A stretch of DNA of 64,000 nucleotides from Torreya grandis (GCA_037957365.1 JARHVA010000638.1:3115001-3179000); one strand, 5' to 3'; counted from the stretch's first letter, positions 48,850 through 59,979 are shown. Notes: a model not told the origin generated them from the sequence alone. Numbers and translations are program-made.

Positions 48850-49393
48850 AGTACGATCAATCCACAAAGCTTGAAATATTTTAATATGATAATTTTCTTT
48901 ATTTTCACACACAATTTTATTCATAATTGAAATAATTTTTTTTTAGTGGATTTAGATTATCCATTACCTTTAGGGTTATATATATATATATGAATGGATT
49001 GAAATAATAGAATAAAATCCCAAGTATTTCAAATATTCATTTAAAATAACCTAAGGATCATTATCTAAAATGATTTCCTTAGGTATTTCAAAATGTGATA
49101 ACATTTGATTTTTGAATAATGAAATAACTTCATAAATAACATAAATTTTAAGAGATATAACTTTAGGCCACTTCATAAAAATAACTAGTAATAGTTAAAA
49201 TGTATTTATGACTAGGTGAAGATGAAAGATGAATATCAAAAATTAAATCTCTACCCCATTTTGTAAATGGGGTTTAAGGTATTAATAGACTCAATGGCAT
49301 AAAAACCATCGTATTTCTTCCTATAAATAATTTATAGGGCATACATGATTTATTTAGGTTAAAGGCATCTTTGAAAAGAGTTGGCTAGCATTA
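48850..49393 (-). pseudogene. Gy1 integrase catalytic core, left of copia insertion
   Basis: Minus-strand blocks are FMKWPKVISLKIYVIYEVIS, LSHFEIPKEIILDNDP (second catalytic Asp in the T/L-D-N-G position), YLKYLGFYSIIS and VMDNLNPLKKNYFN, where the usual N-G-x-A-E-S-x-N-K catalytic Glu block has decayed. This is the DDE core that inserts cDNA into the genome. It continues across the copia element to the zinc-binding part at 55,091-55,290. Confidence 0.6.
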
Positions 49394-49398
49394 TCTAG
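49394..49398. repeat. Copia target-site duplication, left (TCTAG)
   Basis: It pairs with TATAG at 55,086-55,090 with one mismatch. Confidence 0.7.
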
Positions 49399-50174
49399 TG
49401 TTGAGTATGATGTCAATGTCGGTACTTGATTGTCAATGTTATAATTAGGTTCATTTGTATTTTATTTTAATTATTTTATTGAATATGAGAATTTTTCAAC
49501 AACTTCCTAAAAATAGATATAAGTTCTAGGTAGAGTCCAGTTCAATAAATGTGTACTTAAATACGATCAAATCATGATCTATTTATCCTCAAGAGGTGAG
49601 GCACACTTTATAATTTTAGTTAAATAAATTTAATATTATTTTATTCTATCTCCTATTATATAAGGGGTTTTAAGCACCTAGCTTGTGTAATGTGTATGTT
49701 AGTGCATGTGCTTTTCTTATCTGATGGATGCACTTGTATGATGACCATAACTTATCAATAGGTTAAACTTGTTATCTTGAGTCTATTTTCAATTATCTTT
49801 GTCTAATTTTAGTTATATTAGTTTTTATGTGGGTTCATTTTATGATTTCACTTGTCATGATTAATCATTCAAATTCTTTGTAATTATCTATAATTAAGCT
49901 TGTTTGTTAATAAAAATGTGCAAATGTGTGGCACCATAATTCCTTTTATAAATAATTTTTAATCTCTAATTTTAAGCACAAGAATTCATAAAAGAAAAAC
50001 AAAAATCTTGATAATTTTAATTTTAAGTTATTAAGTGCATATTTTATTATCATTCATACTTACAATAATATTAAATTAACAACAATACATTCTGGACAAG
50101 ATTGGATTATCATTAGCTTCATTTTTAGATTCATTCATTACGGATTTGTATGTTAATTTATACTCAAAATCTTA
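49399..50174 (+). repeat. Copia 5' LTR
   Basis: It starts TGTTGAGTATGATG and ends CAAAATCTTA (CA decayed to TA). It matches 54,285-55,085 throughout, roughly 80-85% by eye over aligned blocks, with an indel of about 50 bp near its start. Confidence 0.88.
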
Positions 50175-50238
50175 ATTTAATATCATTGCCTCACTCAAGA
50201 AAGGTTCAAAAGGGTTTTAAGCCATTATCAGAAGAATC

Positions 50239-50848
50239 ATGGATTTTGTTAATTTTTATTTTATGAATATTTCCATTTTCAAAGGTGATAACTTTGAATA
50301 TTGGAGACATCAATTGAAAAGAATACTTGTATGGAAGAAAGTTTGAGAGAATATTCTCCATGGATACACACAACCTATATATTAGAATACTTTTACTTAA
50401 GATAATATGAGAGCAAAAAGTGAAAAATAAAAGGCTATTGCAAAATCTTTATTCTATCTTCAGAGTATCATAGATCCAAGCATATATTTAATAATTGTTG
50501 AAAGAAAAAATACTTATGAGGCATGAAATACCTAATAAACTTCATATAATGGCTCTATTAAGGTAAGATAAACAAAAATTCAACTCTTAATATGACTTTT
50601 GAAAATTTGAAAATGTCTGATAATGGACTTGGACAATATTTCATAAGGATAAATGATATAGTGCATATAATGAAGAATTATAGAGAAACTATAGAAGATA
50701 GGATCATAATCAAGAAAATTTTGAAATTTTTAACTAAAAAATGACTGCATATTTTGATCACTCTTGAAGAGTTTAATGACATGAACACTATAAATGTTGA
50801 TGAGTTAGTGGGCTCTATCTTATCCCATAAGGATAAGATGAGACTATA

Positions 50849-50917
<69 letters not shown>

Positions 50918-51230
50918 CAAGTATAACAAGTACTTGAAACCAAGATAAAAATTTCAAATCCAAAAGATAAAAATTAAAATTAAAATTAAGGGAGTTCAAT
51001 AAACTCAAAATAAAAGGATAAATATCAAGATAACTTTATAAGTAAAATCAATATAAACCTTAATTTCCATTATTGTTAAAAACTATGATACTGTATAAAA
51101 GATTGTAAAATATTGGCAAAGAAGAATCAAGCTAATCAAGATGGTGAAAAAAGTCATTCTAAGCTAAATAAAGTGAGGATCAAAAGTAGTCAAATTATTT
51201 TCTCACATATAATGTGAGAATATAGGATGA
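50239..51230 (+). pseudogene. gag: Copia gag pseudogene
   Basis: The start is at the Met of MDFVNFYFMNISIFKGDNFE (50,239), shortly after the primer-binding site. The DNFEYWRHQLKRIL stretch matches the F-x-G-x-N-Y-x-x-W start of copia gag. The UBN2-type part reads MSDNGLGQYFIRINDIVHIM, IIIKKILKFL and LITLEEFNDMNTINVDELVG. A TA microsatellite interrupts the following part. A CCHC-knuckle remnant (YCIKDCKILAKKNQAN) lies near 51,090. Gag would package the element RNA. Stops and the microsatellite inactivate it. Confidence 0.75.
50852..50917. repeat. (TA)n microsatellite inside copia gag
   Basis: About 66 bp of TA directly after the coding stretch SILSHKDKMRLYS. Confidence 0.97.
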
Positions 51231-51234
51231 AAAG

Positions 51235-51375
51235 AATTTGTGGTTTCTTGATTTAGGTTGTTCAAATCATATGACAAGTCATAAAGATGGTTTCAACAAG
51301 TTAGATGATTCCTTCAAAATCTAAGTGCAATTAGGAGATTAAAAGTTCATCCAAGTTGAAACAAAGGGTGACATG
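51235..51375 (+). pseudogene. Copia protease remnant
   Basis: The plus frame reads LWFLDLGCSNHMTSHKDGFN, the copia protease active-site block (W-x-L-D-S-G-C-S-x-H-M-T) with DSG changed to DLG, then LDDSFKI, a stop, VQLGD and, after a stop, GDMKIISQG. Confidence 0.75.
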
Positions 51376-51599
51376 AAAATAATAAGTCAAGGTAAGGGTG
51401 AAATAAAATTTATTTTTATCTAAGTCTAAGTTAAAATATTATTAGTATTGGTTAATTAATATAAAATGGTTTTAAACTACTTTTTTTAGATAGTGTTTTT
51501 TATATTTTTGATAATAAATTTAGAAATAGATTGATTAGAAAATCCTATACAAAAAAAACATATGATGATTCCATTAAGGTTCATATGATGAAGGATTAA

Positions 51600-52560
51600 A
51601 ATTGCTTATCCACCATTGAGGATACTAAAATTTTGTGACATTCAAGATATGGTAATGTTAGTTTTAAGAGCTTACATATTCTTGACACAAAAAGGTATGG
51701 TAAGAGGTATTCCCAAGCTTAATTCAAAGAAATTTGAAGCATGCGAGTCATATATTCTTAAAAAACATCATAGGGAGTCTTTTCGTATCATAAAATGGAG
51801 ATATAACTCATCTTTAGAGATGGTTCATTCATAATTTATGTGGACCAGTGTATTATAAATGTACTGATAAGAATTTGTATTTAATTTCCTGCATAGATGA
51901 TGTAATAAGGTTTATGTAGGTATTTATGTTGAAATAAAAAAGTGAACCTTTTTCATTTTAATAAAATTTCAAAGATTTGGATAAAAAATAATGTGGATAT
52001 TATATCAAGTACCTATGAATAGATAGAGGAGGAGAATTTTTTTCTAGTGAATTTCATGAGTTTTGTTATTCACATGGAATCAAAAGGTAGCTAACCGATC
52101 CTTATACACCACAATAGATTGGTGTAGAAAAAATACATAATAGATAAACCATGGATTTATAAATAATTTTGATTGATAATAATCACATGGAATTGTGTTT
52201 TTTGGATGAAACAATAAAAACAAAAATGATTCCTATAATGACAATCAAAGGCAAGACACCTTATGAAGCCTAGTATGGTAGAAAACCAAATGTAGCTCTT
52301 CTAAAGTTATTTATTTGTTTAGATTTTGTACATGTTCCTGATGAGAATTTAAAAAAATTATATATCCTAATAATATTTATCAAATTTTCATAGGACATAG
52401 TGATGAAATCAAAGCATCAAATTTTTATAATCCTACTAGTAAATCCATAATTATTTCTAGGGATTGTAATTTAAAAAAAAAATGAGATGTATGTAGATTT
52501 TGATAATATAGATAAAGATATCATAAGTGAATTAAGGTATAATATTTAAGTTTATTTTAA
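51600..52560 (+). pseudogene. Copia GAG-pre-integrase and integrase remnant
   Basis: Blocks spread over shifted plus frames are: HSRYGNVSFKSLHIL near 51,640, matching the pre-integrase H-x-R-x-G-H motif; CIDDVIRF near 51,890; IDRGGEFFSSEFHEFCYSHG near 52,020, matching L-R-x-D-x-G-G-E-F; IKR, a stop, LTDPYTPQ and V-E-K near 52,085-52,125, matching R-x-x-S-x-x-x-T-P-Q-Q-N-G-V-A-E; and FIGHSDEIKASNFYNPTSKS near 52,390. The order is correct for copia integrase. Many stops. Confidence 0.7.
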
Positions 52561-52739
52561 GGGTTTAAACATTCCTACACATGTTTCTCATACAACATGA
52601 AACAATACTAGCTCTTCCCAAGAGACTAGTCATTCATTGACATCAACTCCAAGTAAGTGCAAGAGTTTATTGGATCCATATCTATCCAATCATAAGTTAG
52701 ATAATAAATATGAGAGGATGATCAAAAGGTTTTCACATC

Positions 52740-53860
52740 ATCAAGGTTTTTTTAAATATTATTAAGAGGAAAATACTAGGTTTGCATTGCCATCTATAGC
52801 TAGTGAACCTAGAAGATATGTAAAAGCTAGTTAAAGGAAATAGTGGGTTGATGCTATGAAACTTAATATGGATTGAATTGATATGAATGATACATGGAAT
52901 ATTATTTAACATACATATGTTAAATATTTAATTATAACCAAGTGTTTATATAAGACCAAATTCAAGAGTGATGGTACAATTGACAAGCTAAAAGCTAGAA
53001 TAGTTACAAAAGAGTTTGCATAAACATATGGGCTTGACCATGAAGAAATTTATGAACCCATGGCATGTAAAGATAATATAATAATAATATTTTTTTAGAT
53101 ATTCATAAAACATGAAAATTATATCAAATGGATGTCAAAAGTGCGTTCCTAAATGGAGTGATTGAAGACATATATATGGGACAACCACAAGGTTTTGACG
53201 TAAAGAGTTTTGGGTATATAAGTTGAAGAAGGTTTTTTATGGGTTAAAACAATATAAAATTTACTAAGTAATTTTTAGTTGGGTATTGGATCAAGGATTT
53301 TTAATAAGTTAAAATGAACCAACTCTTTACATACAAGCATTTTATTTTAATATGTTATATGTTTATCTCTATGTAAATGAATTGATATTTACAGGTAGCT
53401 CTATAGAGATGTTGAATAGATTTAAGGAAGCTAAGAAAATAGAATTTGAGATGAATGATATTATAATTATGAAATAATCATTGGCATGTAATTCCATCAA
53501 AATAAATATGAAGCATTATTTTTTCAAGCCAAATATGTCAGGACATGTTAAATAAGTACGATATCAAGATTCTAATCCCATGGACACTCCAATTGTAAGC
53601 AGAGAAAAGATAATGAGAAAGGAAATGATTCCTTAAGATAATTAAAATAATTTTACAAGAATGGTGTGAGGTTTGATGTATCTCACTATGACACAACCTG
53701 ATATCAATTATGTGGTTTCACTAGTTTTTAGATTTATGGGTAATCCATCATTCAAACATTTATGAGTAGTAAAAATAATTTTTAGATATGTAAGAGAGAC
53801 TTATAATAATATTATTAATTTTAGACTATAAATTTCATTATTTATAATTAGATGCACATA
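52740..53860 (+). pseudogene. Copia reverse transcriptase remnant (RVT_2)
   Basis: Plus-strand blocks are EPRRYVKAS and WVDAMKLNMD (compare EPxxYxxAxxxxxWxxAMxxE), DTWNII, LYKTKFKSDGTIDKLKARIV, TKEFA, YGLDHEEIYEPMA, then YIKWMSKVRS (decayed Q-M-D-V-x-x-A-F-L), and later LYVNELIFTG in place of the Y-V-D-D box near 53,370. The pattern is that of the copia RT domain, which makes cDNA from element RNA. Many stops. Confidence 0.75.
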
Positions 53861-53864
53861 TTTA

Positions 53865-54190
53865 TATAGGGGAGGATATCTTGATGACAAGAAGTTAACT
53901 TCAGGTTATTGCTTCACATTGAGAAGTGGGTTGGTTTCATGGTCATCAAAGCAACAAGTTATAAGTACATTATCATATACTAAAGATGAATATACAACCC
54001 TTACACTAGATTTCACAAAATTAATATGGTTTAAAATACTCCTAATTGATTCAAGGAGGCTCTAATTGAGCCACCATAGATTATTTGTGACAATAATGGG
54101 GTAATCCAATTGTTCAAGAATCTATTTTTCTATGCTAGAACCAAATATATTGAACTAAATTAATTGAGTATGTGATAATTTAAGATCAAT
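53865..54190 (+). pseudogene. Copia RNase H remnant
   Basis: Plus-strand frames give LTSGYCFTLRSGLVSWSSKQ, QVISTLSYTKDEYTTLT and, further on, a decayed DNNxxI-like ICDNNGVIQLFKN. This is the S-T-S-G-Y-x-F-x-L-x-x-x-x-V-S-W-x-S-K-x-Q block followed by S-x-x-E-A-E-Y of copia RNase H. Confidence 0.75.
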
Positions 54191-54273
54191 TTGATGATGT
54201 TATTACCCAGAGATTGATAAAGAAGATTCATGGGAGACTTAAGGAGATGATAGGTATTTTTTCTCTTTGCATC

Positions 54274-54284
54274 AAAGGAGGGAA
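54274..54284 (+). other. Copia polypurine tract
   Basis: AAAGGAGGGAA immediately precedes the TG of the 3' LTR; the plus-strand DNA synthesis primer site. Confidence 0.85.
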
Positions 54285-55085
54285 TGTTGAGTATAATGCC
54301 AATGTTGACACTTGATTATTAATGTTATAATTAGTTTCAATTTTATTTTATGAGTCTAAGAGGGTTATTTAATTTAGTTATGTTTTAGATTAATTATTTT
54401 ATTGAATATGAACACTTTCCAAAAACTTCCTAAAAATAGTTAAAAGTATTTAGTTCACTGAATGTGTACTTAAATGACATCAAATCATGATCCATTCATA
54501 CTCAAGAGGTGGGACACACTAAGTTTAGTTAATTTAATTTAATATTATTTTATTATATCTCCTATTATATAGGGATTTTGGGGCACTTAGCTTGTCTAGT
54601 GTACATATTTTACTTATTTGATAGTGACATATTGCATGACGACCATATCTTATCAATAAGTTAAACTTATTCTCTTGATTATATTTTTTAGTTATTTGAG
54701 TCTACTTTCAATTATCTTAATTATTATAATATTTATTTTTATCCTTTCACTTATCATGCTTTATCATGCAAGTTATTTGTAATTTGCTACATCTAGTCTT
54801 GTTTGTTAATAAAAGTATGCAAATGTGTAGTGCCATAATTTATTTTAGAAATGTTTTCTATATATTTTTATTATATAATTTTAGTTATAGGTATTCATAA
54901 AGAAAAATCAAAAAATCTTGAGAATCATAATTTTAAGTTATTCAATACATATTTTGTCATCAATCAGATTTATAATAATACTAGATTAACAACTAATAAT
55001 TTTAGACAAGATTATATGATCACTAGCTTTATTTTCAGATTAATTTAGAGGTGATTTGTACTTTCCTCCATACTCAAAACCTTCA
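54285..55085 (+). repeat. Copia 3' LTR
   Basis: It starts TGTTGAGTATAATG and ends CTCAAAACCTTCA. It is followed by TATAG (55,086-55,090), the decayed copy of the left TCTAG. Confidence 0.9.
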
Positions 55086-55090
55086 TATAG

Positions 55091-55290
55091 CACACAAATT
55101 TTATAAGTTACAATTTTTTTTAATGAATTATCCACCACAACTTCATTCATGACAATTTTTAAGTACATTTTGAGTTTGATCATGTGCTAAACAACATCAT
55201 AAATTTCCATCTCTATTTATGTAAAAAATAAAATCAACCAAGATGATATTTAAGAATTTTAACTTAAGGGATCATCTTTGCCTTTTATAT
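55091..55290 (-). pseudogene. Gy1 integrase zinc-binding region, right of copia insertion
   Basis: The minus frame gives RDGNL, a stop, CCLAHDQTQNVLKNCHE and SCGG, a stop, FIKK. This matches the D-G-x-L-x-x-x-x...E-x-x-x-x-L-x-x-x-H-E-G-x-C-G-G-H block at the start of gypsy integrase. The copia element follows immediately. Confidence 0.65.
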
Positions 55291-55479
55291 AAATAATCAT
55301 TGAAAATTTAATTTTAAAAATAGTAAACAAGGTTATGATACCAATCATCTTACGAAAGCAAACAATCTCAATCATGCATTTCAAGTCCTATTTTTAATAT
55401 TTGAGTAATATCAACAACTCTCATGGTTTTAAAGTGTGGATTGGCATTCAAATCATCATCAATTGAAAGAATTAAAATT

Positions 55480-55970
55480 ATAACATCTTATGTTAGGTTT
55501 TTAATAAGATGTTTAGCCAAATCATCAGCTTTAATTGTTCTAGAAGTCTCAAAATCAAGATGAAATTTGAAAATACATTTGGCCAATTCACCATCAATCA
55601 TAGGTTGTTTTGATAGATAGGACAAAACATGTACATTTGATCTCAAAATAAATTTATTTCCTATTAAGAGATATTTAAACTTACATAATGCTGAAACTAA
55701 TGAAAGATTTTTTTTCAATCAGTGAATACTTGATTTTAAAACTTCACTCATGTATCTAATGGTTTTTTCTTCATGATTTTTATCATGTTTAATTACCACA
55801 ACACCTATAGATTTGTTAGTCATATTAACATATAATATGAAATATGACTTTTAAAGTATATGAGCAATTACTATTACAATATTAATATCATCAAAAGTTA
55901 TATTTGATTCTAGTTCCCATAAACAATGTTATTCTTTCTTGAGTAAAATTTGTAATGAATTTACCTTATC
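55480..55970 (-). pseudogene. Gy1 second RNase H (canonical position after RT)
   Basis: Minus-strand blocks are YFILYVNMTNKSIGVVVIKH, EEKTIRYMSEVLKSSI, NLSLVSALCKFKYLLIGNKF, RSNVHVLSYLSKQPMIDGEL and ETSRTIKADDLAKHLIKNL. This is the gypsy RNase H pattern L-Y-x-x-x-S...A-x-x-x-x-L-x-x-x-E-x-x-Y-x-x-x-E-K...L-x-x-A-x-x-x-x-R-x-Y-x-x-x-x-x-x-x-x-x-x, ending in a QPxxxGRxxKW...G-Q-A-L-A-D-F-L-like tail. It lies between RT and integrase, the normal gypsy place, which makes the RNase H at 57,190-57,590 an additional one. Confidence 0.75.
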
Positions 55971-55979
55971 TTTTAAATC

Positions 55980-56990
55980 AAAAATAAATTTATGAACAAA
56001 ATTAATTTTACCAAAGAAACATCTCAAACCATATTAGTCTTTAGGAGGAGATAATTATGTAATGGATTTAATATGATAAAGATTTATATAAATATCATCT
56101 TTAGATATCACATGTCTTAAAATTTACCTTCATTTATGCCAAAAATTGATTTTTAAGGATATAAGTATATACCATATTTTCTGCATCTAACAAAAATTTC
56201 ATGTAAATGATCTAGATTTTTTTCATTTCTTAGAATGAATAGTTAAATAATATAAGTAGAATTATGACACCAATTAAATCATCAGAATCTACGTGTATAA
56301 CTCATTTAAAATTAATATCTATGTTTATTAATCCAAATGACATTCTATAAAATGTGAATGTACCATTACACATTTAAATTAGTGATATGTCTATCTTCTA
56401 GGTTAACATAACTTTTTGATTATAACTTGAAAGTCCATATAGTAAACACATAATTTCAAAACCACCTATTATTGTAATATCTGGTCTATATTTGGTAGAG
56501 AGAAATTATATTTAACACTAACACAATTCAAATCTCTAAAATACACACAAATGAATATCACCATTATTTTTGTAAACTGGGACAAGGTTAACTATCCAAT
56601 CTAAATATCTAATAGGATAAATGATACCACCATCAAGAATTTTATCAAGTTCTTTGCTGATGGTGTCTTCTAACAAAGGGCTTATTCATCAATATTTTTG
56701 TTTAATGGGTTTTATACTTGGTTTTATTGGTATATCATGTTGAATTATCATAATATCATAACCCTTTAAATTTTTATACGACCAAGCAAAAACATCAATT
56801 AATTTCTTGAATATTTTGATAAATTATACCTTTTCTTGAGTTGTGTACTAGATGCCTAAATAAACATACTTAAGATCTTCTTATGTTTCTAATTTGATTG
56901 CACTACGTGGAGGTTCTTTAGTTTTAAAAACATTTGATTGATCATGAGTGAACATTGACTCAAGACTTACCAAACTAGTGGGTAATTTAT
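55980..56990 (-). pseudogene. Gy1 reverse transcriptase pseudogene
   Basis: The minus frame reads KEPPRSAIKLET (about 56,910), FIKIFKKLIDVFAWSYKNLK (about 56,800), MIIQHDIPIKPSIKPIKQKY, ELDKILDGGIIYPI, VNLVPVYKNNGDIHLCVF (the V-P-V-x-K-x-x-G-x-x-R-x-C-V-D-Y block), GGFEIMCLLYGLSSYNQ (decayed F-S-x-x-D-x-x-x-G-Y-x-Q), and FYRMSFGLINIDINFK. The Y-L-D-D box has decayed to a LLILFN-type sequence at about 56,245, so it is inactive. This is the standard gypsy RT order. Copy 1 lacks this domain. Confidence 0.85.
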
Positions 56991-57189
56991 TACTATTACA
57001 TGATAAATAATCATTTTAATTTAGTATATAGTCATCATTATCAAAGTAATTACCTTGGATGAAATTATTAATGTGTTCATCATACTAAAAAATAGGCCAA
57101 TAATCTTCATAATTAGGTATGTTGGACTTGAAAATTTTAATAAACCTATAATAAAAAATAGGTTTTGTGTCATTCAAAGTAGGATTAGA

Positions 57190-57590
57190 AGCATAAACAA
57201 CTATCTTATTTGCACACACATTAAATTCTCTAAGAACATGTGACATATTAAATGATTCAAAATTTTCCATTAGTGCCCTAATTTTTTTGCATATATCTAT
57301 GTATACATGATTGATTGGTTACATATATATTTTTAACTTTCCTTATAACTAATTTAGAATCACCAAAAACCTATGAATGTTTGATATTTAACTCAATGGC
57401 CTTTTCAATTCTAAAACATAAAGATTCAAACTAAGCTATATTATTTGGGTTCTCAAATTATAAATGGTAAACATACCATAATATCTTACCTATAAGAGAG
57501 ATGATAATAACACCATTTATATAACCATGTTGAAAACAATATCAAACAAAGTAAAAGGACCAAATTATTTTCAATTGAAATTTTCTTACA
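57190..57590 (-). pseudogene. RNase H between protease and RT, Gy1 copy 2
   Basis: The minus frames read KFQLKIIWSFYFV, HGYINGVIIISLIGKILWYV, then after a stop FENPNNIA, a stop, FESLCFRIEKAIELNIKHS, VFGDSKLVIRKVKNIYVTNQ and SHVLREFNVCANKIVVYASN. This is a whole RNase H, from the W-x-x-x-F-D-G start through the TNNxAEYEA-like and DSxLV blocks to the HxxRExNxxAD tail. The TNN-type centre is like the extra archaeal-type RNase H of Tat elements. The domain sits upstream of RT, and copy 1 shows the same order. Confidence 0.8.
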
Positions 57591-57899
57591 TGTTTTTGAT
57601 TTGGTTCATCTAAGGTTAGTATTCCATACATTCCAATACAAGTTTCAAAAAAATCAATACTATTCATAACATGTTCAACATGTGTACCATTTTGTATTTA
57701 TGTTTGCATAAAATCTATTTCATTTCTTATGGAAACCAATTTGTATCTTATCCAAAAAAAGCACTAGTAGCTTTAGACCAATATCCTCCTGAAAGAATCA
57801 CATAATTTACATGAACGTATAAAATTTAAAAATTATAAACACATCATATTATTTTATCTTGAGAAAATTTAATGACTATATCATGAAATTTATTGAAAA

Positions 57900-58167
57900 A
57901 TTTAGTTTAACATGAATCAATATCAATAATTTCTCAATTATCTCATTCATATTGGAAACCTAATTGGTTAGTGATGAAATTTGGCATTATATTCTTTGAA
58001 GCCCCTGTGTCAATAATATAATTAAGGATTATATTTTCATATGTTCTAACAAACACATGTAATGGATGGATATAATAATAAGGTGGATCATTGTATTGAT
58101 AAAATTCATACTCAATATATTCATTATAAGTTTCTTCTTGTAATCCAACAATATTTTTAGGATTCAA
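57900..58167 (-). pseudogene. Gy1 aspartic protease, copy 2
   Basis: The minus frame reads YYYIHPLHVFVRTYENIILN, then YIIDTGASKNIMPNFITNQL (active site DTGA intact), then GFQYE. It is open for about 74 codons. A later block (HVNYVILSGGYWSK near 57,790) fits the D-x-L-L-x-R-x-W part of the protease, so the domain or its linker runs to about 57,700 with breaks. It lies between gag and the first RNase H. Confidence 0.8.
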
Positions 58168-58499
58168 ATTCTTAACAACTTCATTAATCTTCTCTAATTG
58201 GCATGGTAAACCAACAACTTGGAGTAAAGAAAAACTAGCCTTCGTATTAACTAAATAATTAATAATATTATAAGGTGTATTAGTATTGATTTGAGGATAA
58301 ACCCTAGGCTTGTAAAATGTTGATATTGAGCATTATTGAACCTAGATGGTAAAGGATTTACTTGTTATGTATATGTAACAAGATTATCATTTTGAATAGT
58401 AACCTTAAATTTGTCTTGTGTTCAAGGTTTTGAATAAGATGGCTGATTTTCAGTAGCTTATGTTCTGGATTTTACATTCATAAATTAATTTTATGATCA

Positions 58500-58602
58500 A
58501 TATTATAAACTTTTATTATTATTTTGATTGTATAAGCATTAGTAGTCTTGATTTTGCTTGGAGGCTCTTTGGAACTACACGTATTTGAATTATTCGTTAA
58601 GT

Positions 58603-58651
<49 letters not shown>

Positions 58652-59921
58652 CCTTTCATTTTAAAAAATTCTTAAACTTTTTAACAAAAATATAAACATT
58701 AGGATCATGATCCATTTCACAAATAAGAAAATAATGTGTTTTATTTTCATACCTATTCTTTTGAATATTTGATATATTACTTGAAGTTGTGGGTTGATCA
58801 TTCAACTATCATTTAATGATAACCAACTTGTTTCCAATGTTATGAATGTCACTTAAAATTTGTGCATTATTAGAGGCTAAATTAGTAGATGTTATATCCT
58901 TAAAACCAATACATTTCAACTTCTCATATCCAATACAAAATGTAATAGTACCATCATACTTTGATATTTATTTATCTTATAACACCATATTATATTTGAG
59001 TGGCAATGCACTACAAAAACACAACCTTTCTATATTTTTTGGAGGTTTGACATCAAGAGGGATTTTATATCTAAACCTAATAAATCTTGTTGTGAAATGA
59101 TAAATAGTCTCATAAAGGTCTATAAAAATGTTAGCCAATTCATTGACAAGCTCAAAATATTCTTTATGATTTTTAAAACATAATTCAAGCTAATATTTTA
59201 TATTTATCCATTACTTAATAACTTTTGGTGGTAATCTAATAAAATATTGATAGGCCTTACCTTTTAAAGTTTGAGAGGAAAAATGAAGAGAGATAGTTTC
59301 ATTATTAATGCCAAGAGTTACACAAATCAATTTTAAATAATCAAGATGATATTCCCATGATTCACTTGAATCAATATAAAATTTATGAACATTAACTCCT
59401 TTTATAGATGGGATCTTACCAAGATGATTTCCTATATCGATTGGATTACATTATATCTAGGGATTAGTTGTTTGTTGGCCATTTTAAACATTTGAATCAA
59501 TTTAATTATAAATTACTTCTTCTTGATCTTTATATTATTTCAAACTAATAATAACATCTCTGATTCATTTCCTAGCTTGTTTTTCCATCTTAAAGTTTGG
59601 ATTAACAATCTTTTGGAGGTTTATTAGACATAAATTTGATTTTAGATTGAGGATTTGCAATCAAGATTTATGCTCTTTCTTGACTTAAGAAAATATTGTG
59701 TTGTGAAATATGATCTTGATTATGTCTCAAAAATAGAGTGTACCCTTATCTTTTAAAATAATCTTCCTCTTCAGAATTAATAACTATGAGGATATGAAAA
59801 ATATTTTAGGGCTCATTATATTAATTACATCAAACTAGATTTGAGGCAATGTTAACATAATATTTAGTGATATCAAAACTAATTTGGGCATTAGGTGAAA
59901 GACCTGTTGTAATGGTCATAT
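58500..59921 (-). pseudogene. gag: Gy1 gag, copy 2
   Basis: Met of MTITTGLSPNAQISFDITKY is at 59,921, about 60 bp after the primer-binding site, and is supported by the same start in copy 1. The sequence aligns with copy 1 gag (24,365-23,100) throughout, including the capsid blocks near 59,430-59,030 and the knuckle-like HYFLICEMDHDPNVYIF near 58,720. A TA microsatellite lies just left of the knuckle. Several stops and frameshifts. Gag role as for other gypsy elements. Confidence 0.75.
58605..58649. repeat. (TA)n microsatellite in Gy1 copy 2, absent from copy 1
   Basis: 45 bp of AT/TA. The matching site in copy 1 (about 23,085-23,100) reads TCGATATAAATACTATCATT without a repeat, so it arose after the copies separated. 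Confidence 0.95.
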
Positions 59922-59979
59922 GAATAAAAGGGACTTGAGTTAAAAATATGACTAAAATAAATAAATTTAAATATAGTTT

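Larger units (their letters stand above)
44587..49049. repeat. Tandem triplication, ~1.46-kb units, of the Gy1 integrase 3' end
   Basis: Units A (about 44,587-46,121), B (46,122-47,583) and C (47,584-49,049) are collinear. Each contains CATGTTTTTATGATTT near its start, then GTATTATCAATTTATAAATG, then ACCATCTAAATT, then GCTAAGAGATCATTTAAT. Each ends at an AAAATAA junction. Unit A has an extra duplication of about 38 bp at its start. Unit C continues at its right into the unique integrase core. The units differ by many substitutions, so the triplication is old. Confidence 0.9.
49399..55085 (+). mobile_element. Ty1/copia retrotransposon relic inserted in Gy1 integrase
   Basis: The LTRs lie at 49,399-50,174 and 54,285-55,085, both starting TGTTGAGTAT. 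A primer-binding site remnant (TTTAATATCATTGCC, compare the initiator-tRNA-Met type TTTGGTATCAGAGCC) follows the 5' LTR. The polypurine tract AAAGGAGGGAA precedes the 3' LTR. Plus-strand domains run gag, protease, integrase, RT, RNase H, the copia order. The total is 5.7 kb. Gy1 integrase sequence lies on both sides in the opposite orientation. All frames are broken. Confidence 0.92.

Noticed and set aside
50678..50948. Ile-Tyr-rich ORFs on both strands
   Set aside because: TA microsatellite read-through inside copia gag.
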